From an uncultured Chloroflexota bacterium (GTDB lineage Bacteria > Chloroflexota > Anaerolineae > Anaerolineales > Anaerolineaceae): a DNA stretch of 64,000 nucleotides. Below are positions 1 through 8,749 of this stretch, in pieces; within the stretch, counting starts at the first letter, position 1, and each line of letters opens with the position of its first letter. The notes below the pieces were generated by a model that had not been told where the DNA came from, did not search any database, and saw only the letters and a list, made by a program, of their open reading frames with translations. The DNA lies in assembly GCA_902786265.1 (NCBI GenBank), contig CADACE010000019.1, forward strand, positions 16,360-80,359, given 5' to 3'. The position numbers and the translations under genes were made by a program.

Positions 1-408
1 TACACAGGCACAAAATCCGGCGGAAAAATCATCCTGACAATTTTGATGTGCATCAGTGCCGTCATTCTCGTTATGGGAGCCGCAGGCGGTACCATCCCGG
101 CATTTGTGCGTACAATTGCCGGCCAGTTCCGTTTGGCAATGATCCCTTCGGAAGAAAAAACAAATATCTGGTATTGGCTTAAAGCAGCAACAGTATTGAC
201 CGGAGCGGTTACCGCATTATTGTTTACCCGGCATTACAGCATTACCGGCAAAAAAACAGAAGAAAAGCAATCGGAATCCGTATTCGGAAACATTCTGATT
301 GGTTTCACGTTCGGCGCGATCGCCGCTGCCGTATTTATTACGGCAGCGAACATTCTCGTAAACCATGTTTCAGGGCTCATCGGCTTATTCCGGTCCCTTG
401 GTAAATAA
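1..408 (+). CDS. Membrane protein, 5' end outside window
   Basis: The frame is open from the first base of the window to a TAA at 406-408, so the gene begins upstream; the ATG at 46 lies inside a hydrophobic segment and is unlikely to be the start. Three hydrophobic segments are visible: one around the first 25 residues, one at about residues 60-75 and one at about 100-120, with a charged Lys/Glu stretch between the second and third. I do not recognise the family. The stop is 11 bases before the MutL-like gene, so the two are probably cotranscribed. Confidence 0.6.
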   Translation, partial: YTGTKSGGKIILTILMCISAVILVMGAAGGTIPAFVRTIAGQFRLAMIPSEEKTNIWYWLKAATVLTGAVTALLFTRHYSITGKKTEEKQSESVFGNILIGFTFGAIAAAVFITAANILVNHVSGLIGLFRSLGK

Positions 409-419
409 AGGATCTCCAG

Positions 420-2171
420 ATGGATAAAAAGCAGGAAAAAACGCAGGAAACCAATGAGGAAATGGTCAATATCGTTTTGACGATCGATATCGGCACTATC
501 AACACGCGTGTAAGCCTGTTTGAACGGGAAAACGGACGATACCAATTCACAGGTACCGCTTCAAGCCGCACGGTTTATTCGGAAAGCGGAGAGGTGGAGT
601 ATCGCTCGGTTTCCGGTGCCGTTCAAAAGCTGGAATCAGCCCTTGAACGCCATTTTCTGGATGATACCGGAAAGATCGTGATCCCCCAAAAACTGGGGAT
701 GATCGGCGCTGATCAGGTCGTATTGACCTGGAGCGGCGGAGAAATGCCGCGCGTCGTCCTGATGGGACTTACCAGGGATACATCCATAAAAATGATGGAA
801 GATCTTCTGCGCAAAAACGGGCTGACTTCATCCGCTCAAATCTGCGCGATGGATGGAAAATCCATGACCGATAACATCGGTACGCTTATTGCCTCCGATC
901 CCGACGTTGTCCTGGTCAGCGGCGGTACGGAAAAAGGCGCGGAACACGCGCTGTACCGCCTGGGAGAAATTTTGCTCATGGCTTGTAAAAGCATCGATGA
1001 GCAGAATCGTCCTTCCATCCTTTACATGGGAAATTCCGAAGCACGCGGACAGTTTGAGCGGGTTTTTCATCAAATGTCAAATATCACTTTTGCTGACAAC
1101 ATTATGGGAACCGGGGAAGCCAGACTTTCCCCGACGACCGCTTTCCAGAAGTGTATGCTGAATTTTGCGAAAGAGAAAAACCCGGCGATCGCTCAGCTCC
1201 AAAAGGAGACCAAATGCGCCGCGATATCCGGAGATTTTGCTTACGGCCGCTGCATCCGTCTGCTCAGCCGCATCAACCGCGCCAACCACTCCGTCCTGGG
1301 CATTGAAATCGGGGCGAACCGGACGCTCGCGGCTTTCGGAGCGAATCTGAGCCTTGAAATGAGCAAATTTGAAGGCGGGATCGGGCGTACGCTGCCCAAA
1401 CTGCTGGAGCATGTACCTGCCGAAGATATTCTGCCGTGGATCAGCTTCCAGCTAAAGGAAAGTGAATTGACGGATTACATTATGAACAAATCCGTCCATC
1501 CCGAACTGATACCTGCCAACAGCTATTCCGCTGAAATTGAACAAACCCTGGCGATGTTCCTGATCCGTACCGCTATCGCGCAGAACCCGGCAAACCGCCA
1601 GCTCTTTGATGGTACGCTCGGTATGGTTTTGCTGGGCGGATCCGTGATGCGGAATGTGGAAGACCCGGGCGATGCACTGCGGATCGGGATGAACAGCCTG
1701 CATCCCTTTGGACTCACGGATTACTATCTGGATATGAACGGACTTTCTTCCGCGGTTGGCGGTCTTGCCGGTGTCAACAGAGAACTGGCTGCCCAGGTCA
1801 CTTCACCGGCTATGTTCCTGAACCTGGGACGTGTGATCACACCGATTTCAAATGTCAAAGAAGGAAAGCGAGTGTTCAGTGTCTCTTTGCGGGATGAAAG
1901 CGGAAATATGGATAAAATCGACATCATTCAGGGCGGTATCAAACGGATACCGCTGGAATATGGGCGATATTATGAATTAGACTGGTTCAACGTGAATAAA
2001 TCTGTCAGACTGCCCGGAATTCCGACATGGACTTCTATCGGGTTTAAAGCCGGCTGTTTCGGTCTGGTATTTGACATGCGGGGAGAGACGCTTGAAATGC
2101 CGAAAGACCGTACTGCGCAGATCCATCTGTTGGAACGCTGGAAGAACGAACTGGGTGTTTGGAGAGAGTAG
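420..2171 (+). CDS. MutL-like (glutamate mutase L family) ASKHA protein
   Basis: A 583-residue protein whose N-terminus carries the phosphate-binding signature of the ASKHA fold (VLTIDIGTINTRVSLF, about residues 19-34). A second glycine-rich element (GIEIGANRTLAAFG) lies near the middle and LLGGSVMRN near residue 405. Length and order fit the glutamate mutase L family, which is encoded beside B12-dependent aminomutases and is thought to help assemble or reactivate them. No mutase subunit is in this window, so the partner is unknown. The start at 420 follows AAAGGA at a good distance. It is followed by the KOW protein and the LPxTG protein on the same strand. The family call is firm; the role is inference. 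Confidence 0.8.
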   Translation: MDKKQEKTQETNEEMVNIVLTIDIGTINTRVSLFERENGRYQFTGTASSRTVYSESGEVEYRSVSGAVQKLESALERHFLDDTGKIVIPQKLGMIGADQVVLTWSGGEMPRVVLMGLTRDTSIKMMEDLLRKNGLTSSAQICAMDGKSMTDNIGTLIASDPDVVLVSGGTEKGAEHALYRLGEILLMACKSIDEQNRPSILYMGNSEARGQFERVFHQMSNITFADNIMGTGEARLSPTTAFQKCMLNFAKEKNPAIAQLQKETKCAAISGDFAYGRCIRLLSRINRANHSVLGIEIGANRTLAAFGANLSLEMSKFEGGIGRTLPKLLEHVPAEDILPWISFQLKESELTDYIMNKSVHPELIPANSYSAEIEQTLAMFLIRTAIAQNPANRQLFDGTLGMVLLGGSVMRNVEDPGDALRIGMNSLHPFGLTDYYLDMNGLSSAVGGLAGVNRELAAQVTSPAMFLNLGRVITPISNVKEGKRVFSVSLRDESGNMDKIDIIQGGIKRIPLEYGRYYELDWFNVNKSVRLPGIPTWTSIGFKAGCFGLVFDMRGETLEMPKDRTAQIHLLERWKNELGVWRE

Positions 2172-2235
2172 AGACGGAGCAAGGTAAAAGTGAAAAAGTG
2201 AAGGGTGAAAAGTAAGAAATAAGGAATGGGAATGC

Positions 2236-2284
2236 AATCCTGCATCCTGCTTACCACCGACCACTGACCACTGATTACTGCCGC
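2236..2284. repeat. Heptameric tandem array 1 (7 units)
   Basis: Seven consecutive 7-nt units keep exact phase: AATCCTG, CATCCTG, CTTACCA, CCGACCA, CTGACCA, CTGATTA, CTGCCGC. The array lies in the 141-nt gap between the MutL-like and KOW genes. No coding potential is seen. Confidence 0.75.
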
Positions 2285-2312
2285 CCGGCTGCTGCTAAAG
2301 GAGAGAGAGAAG

Positions 2313-3404
2313 ATGCAGACTGCTGCTGCAAAAATTAAGAATTCCGGACCGGTGCGTATTGCGAGAAAACTTACACGCAATGGCACAGTTATGGTATTTC
2401 CGGGACAAATCACAGATCCGACCATGCCGGTTGCCTGGCGCAAGGTTTGGCGAACCCATTTTTCTATAAATTTATGTGAAGCTCTTGAACTTTCCCGCAA
2501 CAGCAATATCCGGGACTATCTGCTTATCAATGAAGGTGATTTCGTTTCTGTCAATGAACCGATCGCCCGCCGTTCCGACCGTAAAACAAGAACCCTGAAC
2601 GCTTTATACAGCGGCCGCTTTTTGGGTGTCTGTTCCGAAAATTTGATTTTTGAAGCAGACGCGGAGGACCTTGAATCTGTTTCGGCCGGTTTTCCCGGTA
2701 CTGTCACGGAAATCATACCAAACCGCGGAGCAGTCATCGAAACCATCGGATCCTACGCGGCAGGTGTCTGGGGAAATAACCGGATCGGACAAGGTATCCT
2801 TCTCACGCTGAACGACATCGCCAAAGAAGGTATTTTTAATACCCAAAGCCTCTCCATGGCAATGGCAGGTTCAGTTGTGTTCGCGAACACCTGCCTGGAT
2901 CCTGAAGTTTTACAGTCGACCGAGCGCCTTTCCCCGGGAGGGCTGATTTTCGGATCGCTGCCTTCTGCTTTGCTTCCGATTGCCGAACAGCTTCCTTTCC
3001 CGGTCATCGTGACCGACAGTATCGGAACAGGAAGGCTTTCGGATCCGATTTATAACATGCTGGGCGAGAATATCATCAAATGCGCTTATCTCTATTCCGC
3101 CCCGGCACGCGGCAATATGCCGCCCACAGCGGAAATCATCATTCCTCAGGAAGAAATTTCCGCAGAGAAGAACAATATGCTTGCCGATGTTTCCGTGAAC
3201 AGCCGCGTACGGATCCTGGACGGATTCTATGCGGGAGAAATTGGATTCGTGACCGAACTGCTCCCGCAGGAAACCGGCGGAGACGGAGAAACAGAACCGA
3301 TCGGAGACCGTGTTCGGGTTTGTATCGATGCGGAAACCATCATCACCTTACCTGTCAACAATATCGAATTACTTCAGGATGATAAACCCCGGCTTAACCG
3401 CTGA
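2313..3404 (+). CDS. KOW-motif protein
   Basis: A 363-residue protein. The last 70 residues look like a KOW domain (SVNSRVRILDGFYAGEIG then a beta-rich stretch to the end), a fold usually seen in RNA- or ribosome-binding proteins such as NusG and L24. The first 290 residues are not recognised; the middle is Gly/Ile/Val-rich without a membrane segment. RBS-like GGAGAGAGAGAAG precedes the ATG. It sits between the MutL-like gene and the LPxTG gene, and as far as I recall a MutL/KOW pairing is a Chloroflexi trait. No function is assigned. Confidence 0.75.
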   Translation: MQTAAAKIKNSGPVRIARKLTRNGTVMVFPGQITDPTMPVAWRKVWRTHFSINLCEALELSRNSNIRDYLLINEGDFVSVNEPIARRSDRKTRTLNALYSGRFLGVCSENLIFEADAEDLESVSAGFPGTVTEIIPNRGAVIETIGSYAAGVWGNNRIGQGILLTLNDIAKEGIFNTQSLSMAMAGSVVFANTCLDPEVLQSTERLSPGGLIFGSLPSALLPIAEQLPFPVIVTDSIGTGRLSDPIYNMLGENIIKCAYLYSAPARGNMPPTAEIIIPQEEISAEKNNMLADVSVNSRVRILDGFYAGEIGFVTELLPQETGGDGETEPIGDRVRVCIDAETIITLPVNNIELLQDDKPRLNR

Positions 3405-3421
3405 GGAAGGAGAGAGTTATC

Positions 3422-5188
3422 ATGAACCGAAAAGGTGATTCTTTTGATAAAGAGTTTCAATTAGAGAATAAAAACAAAAAATCAGGCGGCAGCAGCCGCG
3501 GAAAACTTCCTTCCTGGCTGCTGATACTTGCAGGTGTTGCCGTGATCGGCGGCGTGGTCGCTGCCCGTCAGCCGGCATTGCGGACAACGGAAAACACCCC
3601 CAAAACGTCCATAAACCTGCCCACAAGCCAGCCGGCTGTGGCAGAACCGGCCATGTCTGTTACCGGGATCAACGATCAGCAGGCTGACTCTTCTGAATTG
3701 GAAGCCCGTTTTCTCACACAAAACGGAGAGTCAAACGCGCAATATATCATGCCGATCCAGACAAACAGCAGCATTCAGGGAATCAACATGGATCTGGAAC
3801 CTCTGGCCACAGACAGTGAAGGCAATCCTGCATATCCGTTATCAGACAGCAGCATTTCTGTCGTATGGGTCGACGGGAAGCCCTTCGAGCTTAAAATCGA
3901 GCCGCAGACAAATGCCGCAGGGGAACCTGAATCTGTATCCTCCACATATTGGCTGGAAGATCAGGCATATGAAGTGCACCTTGACCCTGTCGATGATACA
4001 AAAGCCGAAGCTGTATCGGGAACCGATCAAAGCAGCATTGTCAAAATCGGATCGCAATCCTATCTGCTCCGCTTGACACCTGCCTCACAAACCACCGGTA
4101 AAACCGCTTCCGCTGCGACAACGGCCGCGGATGTCAAACAAACCCCAGAGACCGTTCATTCAGCAGATGAAGATCCTTTTACAGCTGACAACAGCGCAGG
4201 CGAAGATACCGCAGCTGCGAATTCTGCAGTAGTCTGGCTCGATTCGCGTCCCTTTGCCGTGACCGTGAAACAGCAGGACGGGACAACCGCTGCTGAAAGT
4301 TCCGAACCCGGCCAAAACAGCGAAGAGCCGAAAAAAGAGCAGCTGACCACCGTTTTTGAAGCGGAAGGCAAAGAATATTCGCTGGAAATCGAAGAAATTG
4401 ATAAAGATGAAATTCCCGAAGGTGCCGGATCTGTTGTATGGCTCGACAAAACACCTTTGGAGGTCGTACTGAAAGCCGATGAACCGGCAGGCAATTCCGA
4501 TACGGGTATTGAAGTCCGCCTGAACCCGCTTCCGGCGGAACAAACAGCCGCGATGCAGGCAGAACGCTTTGGTTCCGCTATTCCATCCGAAACTGTACCC
4601 ACCGAAGAGCCGACAGCGATCCCCACGCAAGAACCGACTCCGGCTCCTGTCGAAGAAGCGCAAGACAGCAACTGGTTTACCAATATGTTCACCAACTTTT
4701 TCGGCAGCACCCCTACCAACACCCCAACGCCGGAGGTAATTGTCATCGCGCTGTCGCCGACCCCCACAGCCATACAGCCGACCGCTACACCGATCGTCAT
4801 TCAGATGGCTGCAGCCCCGGTACAGCAGGGACCTGTAAAACTTGACGAACGGGATGACAGCAGTTCCGAAAGCAAAGACGATGTTTCAGCTGATCCGGCG
4901 CTTGTAGAAGCCCCCGCGGAATCCGCTCAGGAAATCGATGAGGATCCCGTCAGCACAGAAGTCGTTGAAGAAACAAAGCCGCAGCCGACAAGATCGACAG
5001 CTGAAAAAATTGATGTCGTAGTCCTGGAACCCGAAGACAGCTCCGCAAAGCCGACAGCACAACCCACTCCGGAAGAGCTTCCGCATACCGGTACGGCTGA
5101 AAGCTGGAACATTCCGTCCATGCTGGGAATGCTCGCCGGTCTGCTGCTCGTCATCATCGGTGTCCGCCGGCTCAGAAGCAGAGAGTAA
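3422..5188 (+). CDS. LPxTG-anchored surface protein with six internal repeats
   Basis: 588 residues. An N-terminal hydrophobic segment (about 29-47) acts as signal or anchor. The C-terminus has the full sortase signal: LPHTG at residues 553-557, a hydrophobic helix (about 565-580) and a basic tail (RRLRSRE). Between them are six imperfect modules built around a W/Y-D/E-x-x-x-(F/Y) strand, near residues 146, 176, 204, 270, 313 and 337 (VVWVDGKPFELKI, YWLEDQAYEVHL, IVKIGSQSYLLRL, VVWLDSRPFAVTV and relatives). Then comes a Thr/Pro/Glu-rich stalk (TPTNTPTPE). This reads as a cell-wall-attached stalked protein. No sortase gene is in the window. The start follows GGAAGGAGAG. Confidence 0.75.
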   Translation: MNRKGDSFDKEFQLENKNKKSGGSSRGKLPSWLLILAGVAVIGGVVAARQPALRTTENTPKTSINLPTSQPAVAEPAMSVTGINDQQADSSELEARFLTQNGESNAQYIMPIQTNSSIQGINMDLEPLATDSEGNPAYPLSDSSISVVWVDGKPFELKIEPQTNAAGEPESVSSTYWLEDQAYEVHLDPVDDTKAEAVSGTDQSSIVKIGSQSYLLRLTPASQTTGKTASAATTAADVKQTPETVHSADEDPFTADNSAGEDTAAANSAVVWLDSRPFAVTVKQQDGTTAAESSEPGQNSEEPKKEQLTTVFEAEGKEYSLEIEEIDKDEIPEGAGSVVWLDKTPLEVVLKADEPAGNSDTGIEVRLNPLPAEQTAAMQAERFGSAIPSETVPTEEPTAIPTQEPTPAPVEEAQDSNWFTNMFTNFFGSTPTNTPTPEVIVIALSPTPTAIQPTATPIVIQMAAAPVQQGPVKLDERDDSSSESKDDVSADPALVEAPAESAQEIDEDPVSTEVVEETKPQPTRSTAEKIDVVVLEPEDSSAKPTAQPTPEELPHTGTAESWNIPSMLGMLAGLLLVIIGVRRLRSRE

Positions 5189-5191
5189 CGA

Positions 5192-5275
5192 AAGTGAAAA
5201 GTGAGGAGTGAGGACTACATCCTAGTGACTGCTGACTGCTAACCACTGATCACCAGCCACCAGCCAATAGTCACT
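5192..5275. repeat. Heptameric tandem array 2 (12 units)
   Basis: Twelve units in unbroken 7-nt phase over exactly 84 nt, from AAGTGAA through GACTGCT GACTGCT to AGTCACT. The unit sequence drifts along the array from GTGAGGA-like to GACTGCT to AGCCACC, but the period never slips. The array begins 3 nt after the stop of the LPxTG gene. Confidence 0.8.
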
Positions 5276-5278
5276 GTC

Positions 5279-5307
5279 TTTACACAGATAAAAAAATGAT
5301 TTATAAT
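5279..5307 (+). promoter_or_regulatory. Promoter of tpiA
   Basis: TTTACA (5279-5284), a 17-nt spacer and TATAAT (5302-5307) give a near-consensus sigma-70-type promoter about 55 nt upstream of the tpiA start codon. It starts 4 nt after the heptamer array ends. Confidence 0.75.
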
Positions 5308-5363
5308 GATATTAGTGAAAACAAGGGAGTTTATCCCTTTTTGTAAATAAGGAGAAACAAATT

Positions 5364-6122
5364 ATGCGTAAACCGATGGTCGCCGGCAACTGGAAAATGA
5401 ACAAGACCGTTGCTGATGGTGTTAAATTAATGGAAGAATTGATCCCGATGATCAATGGAATCAGCGAAGTTGACCGTGTTGTCTGCCCGCCTTTCACCGC
5501 TCTCTACTGTGTTTCCCAGACCCTGAAGGGTACGGAAATCGGCTGCGGTGCCCAGGACCTTTTCTGGGAAGCAAAAGGTGCTTATACCGGTGAAGTTGCT
5601 CCGGATATGGTCGCGGAACTTGGTCAGTATGTCATCATCGGCCACAGTGAACGCCGCACCTATTTCGGTGAAACCAACGAAACCGTCAACAAGAAGACCC
5701 TCGCCGCCCTCAAGATCGGCCTGACCCCGATCGTCTGCGTCGGTGAAACCCTTGAAGAAAACCAGGGCGGAAAGACTGAAGAAGTTGTCTCCGGTCAGGT
5801 TCTCGAAGGTCTCAAAGGTCTGAGCGCTGAAGAAGCCGCGAAGATCATCGTTGCTTATGAACCGGTCTGGGCGATCGGCACCGGCCTTGCCGCCACCGGC
5901 CCGGACGCGAACAAAGTCATCGCTGATTATATCCGCAAGCCCTATGCCTCCATGTACGGCGAAGAAGCCGCCCAGGCGATCCGCGTTCTCTACGGCGGTT
6001 CCGTGAAGGGCAATAACGCTGCTGAATTCTTCGGCCAGCCCGATATCGACGGTGCCCTCGTCGGCGGCGCCAGCCTCAAGGCTCCGGACTTCACCGACAT
6101 CGTCAAAGCCGCCGCTGCTTAA
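5364..6122 (+). CDS. tpiA: Triosephosphate isomerase
   Basis: 252 residues, normal family length. It interconverts dihydroxyacetone phosphate and glyceraldehyde 3-phosphate in the cytosol. The N-terminal GNWKMN supplies the Asn/Lys pair, IIGHSERR the catalytic His, [11 protein letters not shown] the catalytic Glu and loop 6, and YGGSVKGNN the phosphate-binding loop. RBS AAGGAG at 5350. It has its own promoter and terminator, so it is monocistronic and not in a glycolytic operon. Codon use is strongly biased to AAG, GAA and GTC, as in groEL, which fits high expression. Confidence 0.97.
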   Translation: MRKPMVAGNWKMNKTVADGVKLMEELIPMINGISEVDRVVCPPFTALYCVSQTLKGTEIGCGAQDLFWEAKGAYTGEVAPDMVAELGQYVIIGHSERRTYFGETNETVNKKTLAALKIGLTPIVCVGETLEENQGGKTEEVVSGQVLEGLKGLSAEEAAKIIVAYEPVWAIGTGLAATGPDANKVIADYIRKPYASMYGEEAAQAIRVLYGGSVKGNNAAEFFGQPDIDGALVGGASLKAPDFTDIVKAAAA

Positions 6123-6144
6123 TCATATCCCACTTAACAATTAT

Positions 6145-6172
6145 AAAAACCCCGTCAAAAGCGGGGTTTTTT
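6145..6172 (+). terminator. Rho-independent terminator of tpiA
   Basis: AAAAACCCCG and CGGGGTTTTT form a 10-bp stem around a short TCAAAAG loop, with the T-run built into the 3' arm. Confidence 0.9.
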
Positions 6173-6283
6173 AATTAAAGTGTCAGGAGGCAAGGGTCTG
6201 GAGGCCAGCAAGTTGGATTCAGGATGTTAGAAGTAAAGAGCACTGTATTTAATCGGTCAGAAAATTTGGCTTCGCAGGTTTCC

Positions 6284-6367
6284 GGTTCCTGATACCTGAT
6301 ACCTGAATCCTAAATCCTGAATCCTTCATTATGGCTCCAGGCCCTTGCCCCCTGAATCCTGAATCCC
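6284..6367. repeat. Heptameric tandem array 3 (6 + 2 units)
   Basis: Units GGTTCCT, GATACCT, GATACCT, GAATCCT, AAATCCT, GAATCCT run in phase from 6284 to 6325. Two more GAATCC(T/C) units follow at 6354-6367 after a non-repeat spacer. Confidence 0.8.
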
Positions 6368-6378
6368 TCTGATTAAAT

Positions 6379-6411
6379 TCATAGAGCAGCGCGGTCTGCG
6401 CTGCCCTATGA
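6379..6411. terminator. Strong hairpin downstream of hsp20
   Basis: TCATAGAGCAGCGC and GCGCTGCCCTATGA form a long stem with one mismatch around GGTCT. On the minus strand it lies 34 nt past the hsp20 stop and is followed by an A/T-rich but not pure T tract. It is probably the 3' end structure of the hsp20 mRNA. Confidence 0.5.
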
Positions 6412-6444
6412 GTTTCAATAACAATGGTTAGGAGGTGTGCAATG

Positions 6445-6900
6445 TCAGTCGCTGATTTTCACAGGGATCGACTTCGGCTTTACTTCTTCTGCCTTCGGCA
6501 ATGTCAGAAGGAGGACGCCATTCTTATATTCCGCCTCGGCCTTATCAGCCTGGACTTCGGAAGGAAGCCGTACAGAGCGGTAATAAGTGCAGTGTTTGTG
6601 TTCGCGGACGAGCCAGGTTCCGTTTTCGCCTTCTTTTTCTTCATCTTCTTTTGTCTCGCCCTTGACGGTCAGAACGCCATCCGTGACGGAAATGTCAAGG
6701 TTATCCTTGTCGATACCGGGCATCGTGAGCTTCACGCTGTAGGCATCTTCGGTTTCTTTCATGTCCATCCGGGGAGCGTATTCTCCTTTATCGGAGGCTA
6801 CATCTGTAAATTCGCTGTTGAAAAGTGCGTTCACCAGACTGTTCATGGTGTCCTGCATGCTGAGATAACTTCTGTTCGGGTTGTAACGTACGAGTGTCAT
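6445..6900 (-). CDS. Small heat-shock protein (Hsp20/alpha-crystallin)
   Basis: 151 residues, typical for bacterial Hsp20. This ATP-independent holdase chaperone binds unfolding client proteins. The alpha-crystallin domain covers about residues 42-140, with a core strand pair LTMPGIDKDNLDISV and the conserved YKNGVLLLTLPK near the end. The C-terminal tail contains KSIPVKI, an I-x-V/I oligomerisation motif. The RBS GGAGG lies just upstream of the ATG at 6900. No CIRCE-like element is visible upstream, unlike groES. Confidence 0.93.
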   Translation of the reverse strand: MTLVRYNPNRSYLSMQDTMNSLVNALFNSEFTDVASDKGEYAPRMDMKETEDAYSVKLTMPGIDKDNLDISVTDGVLTVKGETKEDEEKEGENGTWLVREHKHCTYYRSVRLPSEVQADKAEAEYKNGVLLLTLPKAEEVKPKSIPVKISD

Positions 6901-7061
6901 AATAATCCTCCAAAATTTCTTCTGAGCCTTACGGCTGCTAATGTTTTATTTTTTATCAAGCCTCTCTCATCGGCTTATGTCATAATAATAAATCCCAAGT
7001 ATAAGAATTACACATATGAAATATCAAAGGATTATCAACATATAATTAACAAAATATCAGA

Positions 7062-7106
7062 GAAAAAACACTGTGAACAGGATAGTTTTTCTGTCCACAG
7101 TGTTTT
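7062..7106 (-). terminator. Rho-independent terminator of the response-regulator unit
   Basis: AAAACACTGTG (7065-7075) pairs with CACAGTGTTTT (7096-7106); internal AACAG/CTGTC can extend the stem. Read on the minus strand the hairpin ends in TTTTTTCTC, a proper T-run, so it terminates transcription coming from the regulator gene. Confidence 0.8.
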
Positions 7107-7109
7107 CAG

Positions 7110-7144
7110 GGTATAGGATTTCGGATTTAAGGATAAGGGTTTGG
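7110..7144. repeat. Heptameric tandem array 4 (5 units)
   Basis: GGTATAG, GATTTCG, GATTTAA, GGATAAG, GGTTTGG in exact 7-nt phase, directly beside the terminator hairpin. Confidence 0.65.
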
Positions 7145-7231
7145 ACTAAGCAATCACAGCCGGCTTATTTGAGAAATATCTACCGCTTTATCCCGTTATC
7201 CCGAAGAGATTTTTCACACGGATTTATTCTG

Positions 7232-7252
7232 ATTACTGCCTGCTGATTACTG
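7232..7252. repeat. Heptameric tandem array 5 (3 units)
   Basis: ATTACTG, CCTGCTG, ATTACTG. The last unit overlaps the stop codon of the response-regulator gene (7247-7249). Confidence 0.5.
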
Positions 7253-7984
7253 GACCGCGTTTTTCCGCTTGTAATCTACAAAGCGGTACCCGACGCCGCG
7301 CTCGGTCAGGATATATTCCGGATTTGAAGGATCTTTTTCGATTTTCTGGCGCAGGTAATTTATATACAGCCGGACATAATGGGTCTCATCGCGATACTCA
7401 TACCCCCAGACCTTGGTCAGCAGCTGGTCATAGGTCATCACCCACCCGGCATTCTGAACCAGATGATAAAGCAGCCTGTATTCCGTCGGACGCAGCTTGA
7501 CCAGCTCGCCTTCCACCCAGACTTCCCGCTTTCCGAAATCGATCTTCAGCCGGTCATCCACCTGGATCACATTATTATCACCGCCGCCCGCAGCATTCCC
7601 TTCCGTACGGCGCAGGACAGCCTTCACACGGCTCATCAGTTCCCGCGGACTGAAAGGCTTGGTCACATAATCATCCGCCCCCAGCTCCAGGCCGCGGATA
7701 CGGTCTTCTTCTTCGCCTTTTGCCGTCAGCATGATCACCGGAACCTGGCTGATTTCCCGCAGGATCTGCAGTGTTTCAAACCCATCCAGTCCCGGCATCA
7801 TCACATCTAAAATCACCAGGTTCGGCATCCGGGAACGGACCATATCCAAAGCCTGCTGACCGGAATATGCTTCGATGACTTCATAACCGTCATGTTCCAA
7901 ATTCATGCGGATCATACGCGCAATACGGGTCTCATCATCGACCACCAAAATCAAATATCTATTATGAGCAGAATTATCTTCCAT
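7247..7984 (-). CDS. OmpR/PhoB-family response regulator
   Basis: 245 residues. The receiver domain covers about 10-125, with the acidic pair D16-D17, phospho-acceptor D60 (VILDVMMPG), T87 and K109 (YVTKPF). The winged-helix DNA-binding domain covers about 145-240, with [11 protein letters not shown] and the recognition-helix segment [16 protein letters not shown]. It is a transcription factor switched by phosphorylation. No histidine kinase is near, so it is an orphan here. An SH3-like surface protein gene lies 58 nt upstream on the same strand and may share its transcript. RBS AAAGGTG precedes the start. Confidence 0.95.
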   Translation of the reverse strand: MEDNSAHNRYLILVVDDETRIARMIRMNLEHDGYEVIEAYSGQQALDMVRSRMPNLVILDVMMPGLDGFETLQILREISQVPVIMLTAKGEEEDRIRGLELGADDYVTKPFSPRELMSRVKAVLRRTEGNAAGGGDNNVIQVDDRLKIDFGKREVWVEGELVKLRPTEYRLLYHLVQNAGWVMTYDQLLTKVWGYEYRDETHYVRLYINYLRQKIEKDPSNPEYILTERGVGYRFVDYKRKNAVQ

Positions 7985-8042
7985 TTTTCACCTTTCAGTC
8001 ACCAGAGCTAAGAAATCAGCGAATCATCATTAACTTCATACT

Positions 8043-8525
8043 TCACTTCACTGCCCGCAGATAATCGGAAGCAGCCCAGCCATTCCGATCCGGATCATTC
8101 ACGGATTCAATTTTCCACCAGATATAATTATTCCGTGAATCCGGACCGTCAATAATTTTAAAGCGCTCGCCTTCATTTGCCACAAAATTCAAATAACCGC
8201 CTGTACCCGGCTGCGGACGGACACTCAGTCCCGTGCTGCCGGTATCATACACTTCCACAACCGTCCCGACTGAAAGTCCATCTTCCGATACATAATGGAT
8301 CTCCAAAGTCTGCGGGACCCGTGTGGCATATACTGTGGGTGTCAGTGTCGGGGCGGGAATCACAGTCATCAATGCCCGGGCGTTTTCATCATAAGCCGGA
8401 ACCGGATTTTTCGTCGTACGTACGGCAAAAAAGAAAAACAGCCCGATAAAGATCATCATTCCGAAAATAATAATCGTCAGGCAGGACGTAAAGCTTACTA
8501 CACGAGGCTGTTCATCATTATTCAT
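8043..8525 (-). CDS. Membrane-anchored SH3-like protein
   Basis: 160 residues from the ATG at 8525; a TTG three codons earlier also exists. An N-terminal membrane helix (about residues 15-35, IIIFGMMIFIGLFFFFAV) is followed by a short Pro/Thr linker and a C-terminal region with the look of a bacterial SH3 domain (GLSVRPQPGTGGY... WWKIESV), expected outside the cell, where such domains bind peptidoglycan. There is no Shine-Dalgarno; TATAAT sits at 8534-8539 on the minus strand, so the mRNA could be leaderless. It may be cotranscribed with the response regulator. Confidence 0.7.
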   Translation of the reverse strand: MNNDEQPRVVSFTSCLTIIIFGMMIFIGLFFFFAVRTTKNPVPAYDENARALMTVIPAPTLTPTVYATRVPQTLEIHYVSEDGLSVGTVVEVYDTGSTGLSVRPQPGTGGYLNFVANEGERFKIIDGPDSRNNYIWWKIESVNDPDRNGWAASDYLRAVK

Positions 8526-8749
8526 AAATAACAATTATAATCTCTTTCAATTCATGATTTTCCCATTGATGAAAAAAATTGTCAATATGTATCCGCTTCT
8601 GCCGAACCGCCCGGTGCACTGGCCGGATACCGGACATTACCATCAAAATAAAGAAAATATCACCAATTCAATTTTTACGACAATTCTGTGGTAGTATTTT
8701 ATGAACTTATAAATTTTTACGATATTATAAGGGCAGGCAGGGGGAAAGG

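Larger units (their letters stand above)
6180..6444. other. Intergenic stretch between tpiA and hsp20
   Basis: No gene is seen. It holds the heptamer units at 6284-6367 and a GC-rich hairpin at 6379-6411. The stretch at 6182-6230 (GGATTCAGGATGTTAG part) looks like a decayed array in the opposite orientation to the one at 6284, so the two could pair. Confidence 0.6.
6901..7246. other. Intergenic stretch between hsp20 and the regulator gene
   Basis: No gene is seen; a plus-strand frame that crosses hsp20 is only its shadow. The part next to hsp20 is A/T-rich and should hold its promoter. Further right lie the terminator of the regulator unit (7062-7106), a heptamer array (7110-7144) and a second, short array touching the regulator's stop codon. 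Confidence 0.6.

Noticed and set aside
6424..7116. Plus-strand frame of 230 codons over hsp20
   Set aside because: It is antisense to a clear Hsp20 gene and has a Phe-rich, non-protein-like composition.
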